Source of the DNA: Ruminococcaceae bacterium UBA866
GTDB lineage: Bacteria; Bacillota; Clostridia; Oscillospirales; Ruminococcaceae
Length of the DNA stretch: 9,758 bases
Direction of reading: 5' to 3'
NCBI GenBank assembly: GCA_002295325.1
Contig: DBGA01000018.1
Coordinates: 13,605 to 23,362 of the forward strand
A program made the translations under genes and the position numbers. The notes under the pieces were generated by a model. It had not been told where the DNA came from, made no database searches, and saw only the letters and a program-made list of their open reading frames with translations. This document shows, piece by piece, positions 1 through 6,664 of the stretch. The number at the start of each line of letters is the position of its first letter. Positions within the stretch are counted from its first letter, which is position 1.

Positions 1-571
1 TGGAATAGCTGCAATGAACCATACCCAAGCACAAATGATGGTTCTCCAAGCAAAAGCAGCAATGGTTCCTTGTGGTGATTGGATCGAGACTGAAATGAAA
101 TCGGCTACTCCTGAAGGATTTAAATGGGGTTATATGGCCGTACCATTTAGAAGCGATGTAAAGCAGTCATTATATCTACAAGGCGGACAGGTGGATTCAG
201 TGTTTGTTTGGGCTGATAAACCTGAGTTAAACAAAAACTGGTCAAAACAATTTATTTTATCACTTTGGACACAAGAGTTGCAAAAGGTTGATGCGGAAAT
301 AGGTGTTTTATCTATTAGAAATGATTTTAACGCTCTTGACGCATATAGTGAATCAAAAAGAAAAATTTCAGAATACATTACAACTGAAAATGCAAAGATG
401 ATAAATGCAGGCTATTCTAAGTCATGGCCAAAAGATCCATCTGCTAAGCAAGCAGACAAGTTATGGAGTGAAAATCTCGTAAATATCACCCTTGGAAAGG
501 CAGACTATATTGATATTCTTAATAAATGTGAAGAATATTTAGAGACTGCAAGACAGGCTGAGACAAAATAA
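1..571 (+). CDS. Sugar ABC transporter substrate-binding protein, C-terminal part (5' truncated by window edge)
   Basis: This is the C-terminal part of an extracellular family 1 solute-binding protein, which catches a sugar or short oligosaccharide outside the membrane and hands it to the two permeases encoded next. The reading frame is open from base 2 to the stop at 569-571, and codons before the ATG at 14 already read as protein (Gly-Ile-Ala-Ala), so the start and lipoprotein signal lie outside the window. Near the visible N-terminus is a Pro-Cys-Gly-Asp-Trp-Ile-Glu stretch followed by Glu-Met and a Pro-x-Gly-Phe. This resembles the C-lobe of N-acetylglucosamine/chitobiose-type binding proteins (NgcE-like), but that substrate assignment rests on memory of the family and is only suggestive. 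Aromatic residues (Trp, Tyr) typical of sugar stacking are common. The gene order, binding protein then two permeases, supports the call strongly. Confidence 0.88.
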   Translation, partial: GIAAMNHTQAQMMVLQAKAAMVPCGDWIETEMKSATPEGFKWGYMAVPFRSDVKQSLYLQGGQVDSVFVWADKPELNKNWSKQFILSLWTQELQKVDAEIGVLSIRNDFNALDAYSESKRKISEYITTENAKMINAGYSKSWPKDPSAKQADKLWSENLVNITLGKADYIDILNKCEEYLETARQAETK

Positions 572-590
572 TAATAAAAAAATAGTTTTT

Positions 591-621
591 ATGTAGGGAG
601 AGTAATCTTCTCTCCCTACAT
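591..621 (+). promoter_or_regulatory. Intergenic hairpin between binding-protein and permease genes
   Basis: A perfect 12-bp inverted repeat pairs 591-602 (ATGTAGGGAGAG) with 610-621, leaving a 7-nt loop. It starts 19 bases after the stop of the binding-protein gene. No run of T follows on the plus strand, so it is a poor full terminator. A stable hairpin here is expected to protect the upstream mRNA 3' end or to attenuate transcription, giving more binding protein than permease, as is known for several sugar ABC operons. The structure is seen directly; the role is inferred. Confidence 0.7.
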
Positions 622-637
622 TTAGACTAATTTGCAG

Positions 638-646
638 GAAGGTGAT
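638..646 (+). promoter_or_regulatory. Ribosome binding site that decides a TTG start for the first permease
   Basis: The sequence AGGAAGGTGATG (636-647) matches the end of the Shine-Dalgarno consensus (AGGTGAT). It sits about 7 bases before TTG at 650. The upstream in-frame TTG at 632 lies before this site and has no ribosome binding site of its own, so 650 is preferred. Confidence 0.65.
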
Positions 647-649
647 GTT

Positions 650-1612
650 TTGTTAGCGAAGGTTAAGAAATTAACTACTACACCTAAAGACATATATGAA
701 ATGCCTTGGTATAAAAATGCTAAAATTCAAAAAAGGCTTTTTCTCGCGCTTGCCCTAATACCCTCATTTGGAGGATACCTTTTATTTGTTCTTTATCCCA
801 ATATTCTCTCAGTTTACTATTCTTTTTTAAACTGGGATGGAATGTCTGAACCCATATTTGTTGGGCTACATAATTATAAAATTCTTTTTACCGACCAATT
901 TGTATGGCGTGCAATGCGTCATAATATGATAGTAATGCTTGTGGTTCCACCACTAACTGTCTTTATTTCCTTGGTACTTGCATATCTTATCACGAATAAA
1001 AATTATAGGGAAAATAAATTTCACGAAGTAATATTCTTTATCCCTAACGTGCTTTCTTCTGTTGTAGTAGCACTATTGTGGAGATTTATATATGACGGTG
1101 ATTATGGGCTATTAAATGGCTTTTTAAGATTGTTTGGGCTAAAGGCTGAAACATATTGGCTTGGAGATGAAAAGACTGCGCTTGCTGCGGTAATGGTTCC
1201 TATGATATGGGCAGCGGTAGGATTTTATATTATCATATATATGAATGCAATGAAATCAATTCCCCCTTCATTATATGAATCTGCGACACTTGATGGAGCA
1301 AGTAGCATGACTATTCTATTTAAAATTACAATTCCACTGATATGGGGAGTAGTTAGAGTAACATTGCTTCTTATGATGATTGGTTCTCTTAAAGGTTTTG
1401 AAACAATACTAATTCTAACAAACGGAGGTCCGGCAGGGTCTACAGATCTTATTGGACTTTATATGTATAATACCGCATTTGGAAAAGTTACGAACAGTCA
1501 ATTCCATCAGTATGGATATGCTTCGGCTATAGGAATGTTCTTATTTGTTATTTTAATAATAAGTAAAGCGTTAATGGATAAATACTTGCCAAATGATGAA
1601 GTTCAATTTTAG
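650..1612 (+). CDS. Sugar ABC transporter permease, MalF/UgpA type
   Basis: This is an integral membrane subunit of a CUT1 carbohydrate importer, forming half of the channel with the following gene product. The 320-residue product (TTG start) has about six hydrophobic spans. The first follows a basic N-terminal segment and contains a Leu-Tyr-Pro pair near residues 43-44, common at the end of the first helix in this family. The cytoplasmic EAA loop that docks on the ATPase is clear at residues 210-229: Glu-Ser-Ala, three residues, Gly216, and an Ile-Pro at 228-229. Near the C-terminus, Leu-Thr-Asn-Gly-Gly-Pro followed by Ser-Thr-Asp is a typical MalF-family signature. An alternative TTG start at 632 would add six residues, but the ribosome binding site favours 650. 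The gene follows the binding-protein gene after a hairpin and ends 16 bases before the second permease. Confidence 0.93.
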   Translation: MLAKVKKLTTTPKDIYEMPWYKNAKIQKRLFLALALIPSFGGYLLFVLYPNILSVYYSFLNWDGMSEPIFVGLHNYKILFTDQFVWRAMRHNMIVMLVVPPLTVFISLVLAYLITNKNYRENKFHEVIFFIPNVLSSVVVALLWRFIYDGDYGLLNGFLRLFGLKAETYWLGDEKTALAAVMVPMIWAAVGFYIIIYMNAMKSIPPSLYESATLDGASSMTILFKITIPLIWGVVRVTLLLMMIGSLKGFETILILTNGGPAGSTDLIGLYMYNTAFGKVTNSQFHQYGYASAIGMFLFVILIISKALMDKYLPNDEVQF

Positions 1613-1628
1613 GGGGAGGTGACCGTAC

Positions 1629-2462
1629 ATGAAGAAAAAAACGTTTATGGACGTGATGTGGCGTGTCTTAATGGCACTATGGTCTTTTACCATCATTTTT
1701 CCAATGATCTGGATCTTTTATGAGTCCCTTAAAACGAACAGGGAATTTTTTCAAAGCGCATGGAGTCTCCCAAAAACTCCGCAATGGATTAATTATGTGA
1801 CGGCATGGAAGAGTCTAAATATTTCTAGGGCTATGTTAAATACGGTTTATTATGTTGGTGCAAGTACAGTAATAGGCCTACTTATTACTACAATTTGTGC
1901 CTATGCCTTGACAAGGCTCGAGTGGAAAGGAAAAAAAGTTGTATATAGTCTAATTATGATTTCGTTATTTTTGCCAGGAATAAATTCACTCGTACCTCAA
2001 TACGTAATTGCTAGAGGACTTCATTTAGTAAACAGCCTTACGGGGTTAATAGTAATGAATTGCCTAGCTGTTTCAGCTTTTGAAATTTTACTGTTGGGGG
2101 GATTCATGCAAACTATCCCAAAAGAACTTGAAGAAAGTGCTTATATGGATGGTGCATCAATATTTAGAGTTTATTGGAGTATTATAATGCCGCTTACAAA
2201 GCCAGGTATTATGACGGTAGGAATATTTAAATTTTTAGGACTATACAATGATTTTTTACCACCACTTATTTATTTGTCAAGTCCTGAAAAATATACAATT
2301 GGTGTTAACATATATTCTGCCAATCAACTCATGCAGTATAAAGCGGATTGGGTTTCACTTTGCGCAGGAGTTGTTATTGCTATGATACCAACGGTTGTTA
2401 TCTATATGATTTTTCAGAAGCAGATTGTTGCAGGTGCAACATTAGGTTCTGTTAAGGGTTAA
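1629..2462 (+). CDS. Sugar ABC transporter permease, MalG/UgpE type
   Basis: This is the second membrane subunit of the CUT1 importer. The 277-residue length and about six hydrophobic segments fit the MalG group. The EAA docking loop lies at residues 169-188: Glu-Ser-Ala, three residues, Gly175, ending in Met-Pro188. An N-terminal hydrophobic span is followed by a Ser-Leu-Lys-Thr-Asn-Arg-Glu-Phe segment, also typical of the family. The C-terminal Gly-Ala-Thr-x-Gly-Ser-Val-Lys-Gly is a very common MalG-type ending, so the gene is complete. The ATG is preceded by a strong Shine-Dalgarno GGGGGAGGTGA within 1613-1623. It is co-transcribed with the upstream permease. No ATPase gene follows; such systems in Gram-positive bacteria usually share an MsmX/MsmK-type ATPase encoded elsewhere. 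Confidence 0.94.
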   Translation: MKKKTFMDVMWRVLMALWSFTIIFPMIWIFYESLKTNREFFQSAWSLPKTPQWINYVTAWKSLNISRAMLNTVYYVGASTVIGLLITTICAYALTRLEWKGKKVVYSLIMISLFLPGINSLVPQYVIARGLHLVNSLTGLIVMNCLAVSAFEILLLGGFMQTIPKELEESAYMDGASIFRVYWSIIMPLTKPGIMTVGIFKFLGLYNDFLPPLIYLSSPEKYTIGVNIYSANQLMQYKADWVSLCAGVVIAMIPTVVIYMIFQKQIVAGATLGSVKG

Positions 2463-2502
2463 TGTAATAAAGGCGAGAATATATAAAAAAATTAAGTTTT
2501 TT

Positions 2503-2553
2503 GGAACAGCTGCCACTGGAGATGCATTTTAAGCTTGAAAGATTAGCTGTTCC
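2503..2553 (+). promoter_or_regulatory. Inverted repeat in the gap after the ABC permease
   Basis: GGAACAGCT at 2503-2511 pairs perfectly with AGCTGTTCC at 2545-2553, with 33 bases between. No T-run follows the right arm (it reads TCATAAATTT), so it is not a standard intrinsic terminator. It could end or process the transporter mRNA, form a leader structure, or present two protein-binding half-sites. The rest of the 209-bp gap (2463-2671) is AT-rich, with no recognisable gene and no convincing promoter. Confidence 0.4.
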
Positions 2554-2671
2554 TCATAAATTTATTAAAAGACAATGTTAAAATGAAAATTTTGCAAATA
2601 TGTTAATGTTGGTTTAACTGATGGAAAAGGCTGAAGGTTATAAAAATACAATATTTTAAGGTGGATTTAAC

Positions 2672-5600
2672 ATGAAAAAAGGATTATCTACGCTTCTCGT
2701 AACGGCACTTATCATTAATGTGTTAGCTTTTGCAATGCCTGTAAAAGCACAAGAAAATTCTCAAATGGACATCTGGGTTCCAACAAACATTGAGAAAGTA
2801 TTAAAAGATCAAGATTTTCCGGACAAAAGAGATACCTCCATTAATATGTATGCAGCTAAGAATGAATACGAAGGAACACAAGTTATAATAAAGGCAGATA
2901 GCAGTGGGTTAAAGAATGTTAAAGTAAATATAACAGATTTAAAGCATGAAAACGGTTCTGATAGTATTGGATCAAATTGTATAAAAACATACAAAGAACA
3001 TTATATTCATGTTACAGAACCGACTACTCGTGAATTGAAGGCGGGATGGTATCCTGATGCTTTAATACCGCTAACATCTACATTTGAGATAGAGCCATCT
3101 CAAAATCAAGGTATCTGGATTAGTGTAAAGGTACCTAAAGGGCAAGCAGCAGGTCTTTATTCTGGAAAAGTAGAAGTTACTTCTGGGGATAAGTCTGTAG
3201 ACATTCCAGTAGAGTTTAATGTTTGGGATTTTGAATTACCAGATGAGAGTAGCACAAAGACAGCTTTTGCCATATGGTTTCGTCAGGTAGCAGATTACTA
3301 TGGACTAGAGTATGAGACAAAGGAATATTGGGAAATGCAAGAGAAGTACTACTGGTTCCAGAATGAATATGGTGTTGCTCCTCAAGATCTTCCAATACCA
3401 GACGATGATATTGACCAGTATATAGCTGGACTTCAAAGGTTTAATAGCAACCCAAAAGTATCAGGTTTTAGATTGCCTTTCTATGACAAAAAAGATGTAA
3501 ACGGAAAGACAGTAATAGACTGGGATAAAAACGAACAACTTGTTAGCAAGTTAAGAGTAAATAATTTACTTGGGAAAGCTTACTATTATGTAGGCGGATG
3601 GATAGATGAGCCAACCTCAGAAACTCTTCCGTTAGTTAGAGAGATAGGGCAAAAGCTTAAAGAAATAGCACCAGAAGTTAGACATATAGTAACTAGAGAA
3701 CCTATAAAAGCTCTTTGGGGCTATGTTGATACATGGGCACCTATTTTATATTACTATGATGCACAAACTGCTCACAATAGGCAGGAACTTGGCGAACATG
3801 TGTGGTGGTATACTTGCGTTAACCCCAAACATCCGTATCCATCCTACCATATTGATGATGACCTATTAGGCGGAAGATTGCTTACTTGGATGCAAAAGGA
3901 TAATAACGTTGAAGGAAATCTTTATTGGGCTACAACTATATTTAAAAAGTATGATGAAAAACAAGGGATATATATACCAAGAGATGTGTGGAATGATCCT
4001 AAGGCTTTTCCAGGGGCAAGTGGTGATGGATACCTTATGTATCCAGGTAAAGTAGAGAATGTGGGGTTTGATGGACCCGTAGGGACAATCAGACTTGAGG
4101 CGATAAGAGATGGGCTTGAAGATTATGAATACCTAGTAATGCTTGAGAAAAAGATTGAAGAAAAGTTAACCAGATTAGGTATTAAAGATGAGCTTAAAGT
4201 AGCAGAAGTAATGCGTTATTTCTATGATGAGCTATATGAAGGACTAGATAAATATGATGATGAGCCTGAAAAGCTGTTAGAAATGAGAAAATTAGTAGCA
4301 GAGCAAATACTTCATATTTCCGAAACTGATACACTACTTGTGGTAAAGAAAGTAAAGACTGAGTCGTCAAAAGAATTTTCAGAGACGGAAAGAGAAATTA
4401 CTGTATATGCCTCTAAAGAGTCAGCTGTAAAGGTTAATGATGAGCCACTTATTGCTGCTAATGTGAATGAAAAGGTAGATAAGTTTACGAAAACATTAAA
4501 CTTAAATGCAGGGATGAACACCGTTAATATTTCCATCGACAATGGTAATAAAAAAGAGACGATTCAAAGAACAATTAAAGTAAAAACAAGTGAAGATAAT
4601 AAAGATTTTGAAATTCCAATGTTTGAGATTAAAGATCAAAAGCAACTTGATAAAATGACTACACAGGATGCTAAATTAACTCTTAGCGAAGAGTTTACAG
4701 CTCCAGGTAAAAATTCTATTGAGACTATTTTTGGAACAGAAAGTGGATATCCTGGCTTTACTATAGACCTTGATGCTTTGGGAATTCCATACAAGGATTG
4801 GTCTAAATATAAGGCTATTGAAATTGACATATTTAATGCGGACGCGGATAATAGTCAATCTGTATTTTCTAAAATATATAATGATAATGGAGAAGCAGAT
4901 GACTCAAGTATGGTTACAATTAGCCCTTATTCAAAAGGCAAGCTGCGGATTGATATTGAAGAAATAAAGGCAAAAGGAAAAATAAAAATTAATAGTATGG
5001 ATAGCTTTTCTATACAAACATGGCAGGCTGGTGAATTTAAAGTATATATCAGTAATTTTAGATTTATATCAGCTAACAACCCAGAGGTGAAACCACGTTT
5101 CGAAACATCTATATTGGATTTTGAAGAGCAAAGTGAAGTTGACAATTTATTGACAAGCGGATCACAAGTAGAAATGAGCTCTGACAATGCCACAAAGGGT
5201 AGCAAGTCATTAAAGGTTCGATATACACCAGATGAGGATTGGCCGCAGTTTAGAATTTTGGCGGATAAACTCCCTCTCGAATCAAACGATTGGTCAAAAT
5301 TTAAAACCCTTGAATTCGATGTTTATAATCCAGATCAAAACTCTGCCCAAGGCATATATGTAAAGTTTTTTGATAATGGTGATGGTAGTGACGATTCAAG
5401 CGCGTTTAGATTTGCACCTAACTCAAAGAATACAGTCAAAATAGATTTGCAAGAACTGATGGTAGAGAATAGGTTCGATATGAAAGACGTGTGGGGCATC
5501 GAGATAGGAACATGGGGACCGATAGACTTAACGTTATATTTTGATAATTTTAAAGTTACATCGGATGAAAAGATAACAGTTGTAAATCCTTATATGAAGG

Positions 5601-6187
5601 AAGCACAAAAAATATCTTCCCCCATAACCATTGATGGCGACTTAACGAAGCCAGTATGGGAAATTAATACAAGACTAAAAAAAGTAATTGCTCAAGATGA
5701 TCCTACAAGTTTAAATGAGGCAGAGTTTGGCTTACTATGGGATGATGAATACCTGTATGTAGGAGTGAATATTAAAGACTCGATACTCAAGAATGACGGA
5801 CAATATGCGTTCTATAATGATGCAGTAGAGATATATATTGACGGAACGTATAACAGAAAAAATATGTATGATGAACATGATGTACAATTAATAGTTGTTT
5901 ATGACTGTGGTCAGGTGTCCCTCGGAGGCTCTGTTGCATCTGAATTTGATTTAAACAAAGTGATTAGAAAATCAAAGATAACATCTACTGGTTACACGAT
6001 GGAAGTTGCAGTTCCATGGAGTGAACTTGATGTAGTACCTAAAGCTGGTATGAAGATTGGCTTTGACATGTTTAATGATGATAACGACAAAGATCAAGAA
6101 GTCCAAAATATTCTCGCATGGGCAGGAAATGGAAATAACTGGGTTAGTAAATCTAATTTTGGAGAAGTCACTTTAAAAGGCAATTAA
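2672..6187 (+). CDS. Large secreted GH123-like (DUF4091) glycoside hydrolase with CBM9-like C-terminal domain
   Basis: This is a secreted multi-domain protein predicted to act on glycans outside the cell. Residues 1-26 form a signal peptide (Lys-Lys, hydrophobic core, Val-Lys-Ala before Gln27). A beta-sandwich at about 30-190 is followed by a catalytic barrel at about 195-500. The barrel carries an adjacent Asp312-Glu313 pair in a Gly-Gly-Trp-Ile-Asp-Glu-Pro context, matching the neighbouring Asp/Glu of GH123 enzymes, retaining beta-N-acetylgalactosaminidases that use the substrate acetamido group. Further family marks are Trp419, Gly-Asp-Gly with Tyr-Pro-Gly at 451-459, and Arg-Leu-Glu-Ala-Ile-Arg-Asp-Gly-Leu-Glu-Asp-Tyr at 474-485. 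Then come a helical part (about 485-545), a small beta domain (about 550-640), two homologous beta-rich domains (647-801, 810-965) and a CBM9-like domain (about 975-1169) starting at Ile-Asp-Gly-Asp. The start has AAGGTGGA at 2658-2665. The substrate is not proven. The frame appears to be cut from its wall-anchor region by a frameshift near 6175-6184. Confidence 0.85.
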   Translation: MKKGLSTLLVTALIINVLAFAMPVKAQENSQMDIWVPTNIEKVLKDQDFPDKRDTSINMYAAKNEYEGTQVIIKADSSGLKNVKVNITDLKHENGSDSIGSNCIKTYKEHYIHVTEPTTRELKAGWYPDALIPLTSTFEIEPSQNQGIWISVKVPKGQAAGLYSGKVEVTSGDKSVDIPVEFNVWDFELPDESSTKTAFAIWFRQVADYYGLEYETKEYWEMQEKYYWFQNEYGVAPQDLPIPDDDIDQYIAGLQRFNSNPKVSGFRLPFYDKKDVNGKTVIDWDKNEQLVSKLRVNNLLGKAYYYVGGWIDEPTSETLPLVREIGQKLKEIAPEVRHIVTREPIKALWGYVDTWAPILYYYDAQTAHNRQELGEHVWWYTCVNPKHPYPSYHIDDDLLGGRLLTWMQKDNNVEGNLYWATTIFKKYDEKQGIYIPRDVWNDPKAFPGASGDGYLMYPGKVENVGFDGPVGTIRLEAIRDGLEDYEYLVMLEKKIEEKLTRLGIKDELKVAEVMRYFYDELYEGLDKYDDEPEKLLEMRKLVAEQILHISETDTLLVVKKVKTESSKEFSETEREITVYASKESAVKVNDEPLIAANVNEKVDKFTKTLNLNAGMNTVNISIDNGNKKETIQRTIKVKTSEDNKDFEIPMFEIKDQKQLDKMTTQDAKLTLSEEFTAPGKNSIETIFGTESGYPGFTIDLDALGIPYKDWSKYKAIEIDIFNADADNSQSVFSKIYNDNGEADDSSMVTISPYSKGKLRIDIEEIKAKGKIKINSMDSFSIQTWQAGEFKVYISNFRFISANNPEVKPRFETSILDFEEQSEVDNLLTSGSQVEMSSDNATKGSKSLKVRYTPDEDWPQFRILADKLPLESNDWSKFKTLEFDVYNPDQNSAQGIYVKFFDNGDGSDDSSAFRFAPNSKNTVKIDLQELMVENRFDMKDVWGIEIGTWGPIDLTLYFDNFKVTSDEKITVVNPYMKEAQKISSPITIDGDLTKPVWEINTRLKKVIAQDDPTSLNEAEFGLLWDDEYLYVGVNIKDSILKNDGQYAFYNDAVEIYIDGTYNRKNMYDEHDVQLIVVYDCGQVSLGGSVASEFDLNKVIRKSKITSTGYTMEVAVPWSELDVVPKAGMKIGFDMFNDDNDKDQEVQNILAWAGNGNNWVSKSNFGEVTLKGN
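4610..5074 (+). repeat. First copy of duplicated beta-rich domain in the secreted hydrolase
   Basis: Residues 647-801 of the secreted protein. This copy shares Asp-Trp-Ser-Lys (from Asp709) and Asp-Asn-Gly-x-x-Asp-Asp-Ser-Ser (738-746) with the second copy at a constant offset of 164 residues. The fold is probably a galactose-binding-like jelly roll, perhaps a carbohydrate-binding module. The duplication is seen at protein level; the sugar-binding role is inferred. Confidence 0.6.
5099..5566 (+). repeat. Second copy of duplicated beta-rich domain in the secreted hydrolase
   Basis: Residues 810-965. This copy repeats Asp-Trp-Ser-Lys (from Asp873) and Asp-Asn-Gly-x-x-Ser-Asp-Asp-Ser-Ser (901-910) seen in the first copy, then Lys-Ile-Asp-Leu and a C-terminal Asp-Asn-Phe strand. 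It starts with Leu-Asp-Phe-Glu, a common opening of sugar-binding jelly rolls. The copies differ widely in sequence, so the duplication is old. Confidence 0.6.
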
Positions 6188-6530
6188 TCCTGCTACTTTA
6201 AACGTTGAGGTAGTCGCAGAAAAGTTAAAAGTAGACAAAGAAGGTTATGTGCAATTTACAATAACCCATAACAGTGACTACTTTGCAGCTGACAAGGACT
6301 TAGTAAAGGCAGGAATCCTCACATCAACAAAAACAGTTTCTGAAACTTCATCATTGAAATTGGATAAGACAAAGCTCCCACAGACTGGCTCTGTTGATGA
6401 CATTTTCATTTTGAAGAGCATAGGAATACTATTATTGATTTTAGGTATTGCACAATACTATTTAAGGAAAAGCGAACTAACTGATAAACTATTAGAGGTT
6501 TCCAGTGAGAATTTTGGGGCAAACGTTTAG
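6177..6530 (+). pseudogene. Frameshifted C-terminal LPXTG anchor region of the upstream secreted hydrolase
   Basis: This open frame starts right after an in-frame TAA at 6174-6176 and is +1 relative to the hydrolase gene, whose stop is at 6185-6187. It encodes about 117 residues: a beta-like segment (Asn-Pro-Ala-Thr-Leu-Asn-Val-Glu-Val onward), a Thr/Ser/Lys-rich linker, LPQTG at 6375-6389, a hydrophobic span and Arg-Lys. It has no signal peptide. Its only plausible start is a GTG at 6249, which would drop the first 24 codons of good coding sequence. An LPXTG tail is useless without export, so this is best read as the severed end of the upstream protein. Removing one base in the AAAAGG run (6175-6180) would join the two into a protein of about 1,285 residues. 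It could instead be a sequencing error or, less likely, a programmed frameshift. Confidence 0.72.
6375..6470 (+). other. Sortase sorting signal: LPQTG, hydrophobic span, basic stop
   Basis: LPQTG at 6375-6389 is followed by a short acidic spacer (Ser-Val-Asp-Asp), about 21 mostly hydrophobic residues (6402-6464, with one Lys inside), and Arg-Lys (6465-6470). This is the standard order of a class A or B type sortase signal that links a protein to peptidoglycan. Nineteen further residues follow the Arg-Lys, longer than the usual short basic tail. Confidence 0.8.
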
Positions 6531-6547
6531 ACAAAAATATAGAGAAG

Positions 6548-6582
6548 AAGCTGGTTGGAGATTTTAATCCAGCCAGCTTTTT
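6548..6582 (+). terminator. Rho-independent terminator
   Basis: AAGCTGGTTGGA (6548-6559) pairs with TCCAGCCAGCTT (6568-6579) over 12 bp with a single G-U pair. The loop is 8 nt, and the stem runs into TTTTT at 6578-6582. It ends the hydrolase transcript and separates it from the transporter gene at 6665. Confidence 0.92.
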
Positions 6583-6664
6583 CTAATTTAAAAGACAACA
6601 TAGCTTTAAGGACATTCATGATTGAAGTCTTAAAATTTAAGCAAAAAATATTTAGAGGTGGAAA

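Noticed and set aside
632..649. TTG at 632 as the start of the first permease
   Set aside because: The ribosome binding site at 636-647 lies downstream of it and points to TTG 650.
2591..2618. Possible promoter TTTGCA / TTTAAC before the hydrolase gene
   Set aside because: The -10 match is poor, and other AT-rich hexamers such as TAAAAT at 2579-2584 fit as well; none is convincing.
4312..5205. Several short minus-strand frames inside the hydrolase gene
   Set aside because: They are antisense shadows of a strongly coding frame, with low-complexity Ser/Phe/Leu composition.
6249..6530. Independent small LPXTG protein starting at GTG 6249
   Set aside because: No signal peptide and only a weak AAGAAGG site, while coding-like sequence continues upstream in frame to 6177. 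A severed tail of the hydrolase explains it better.
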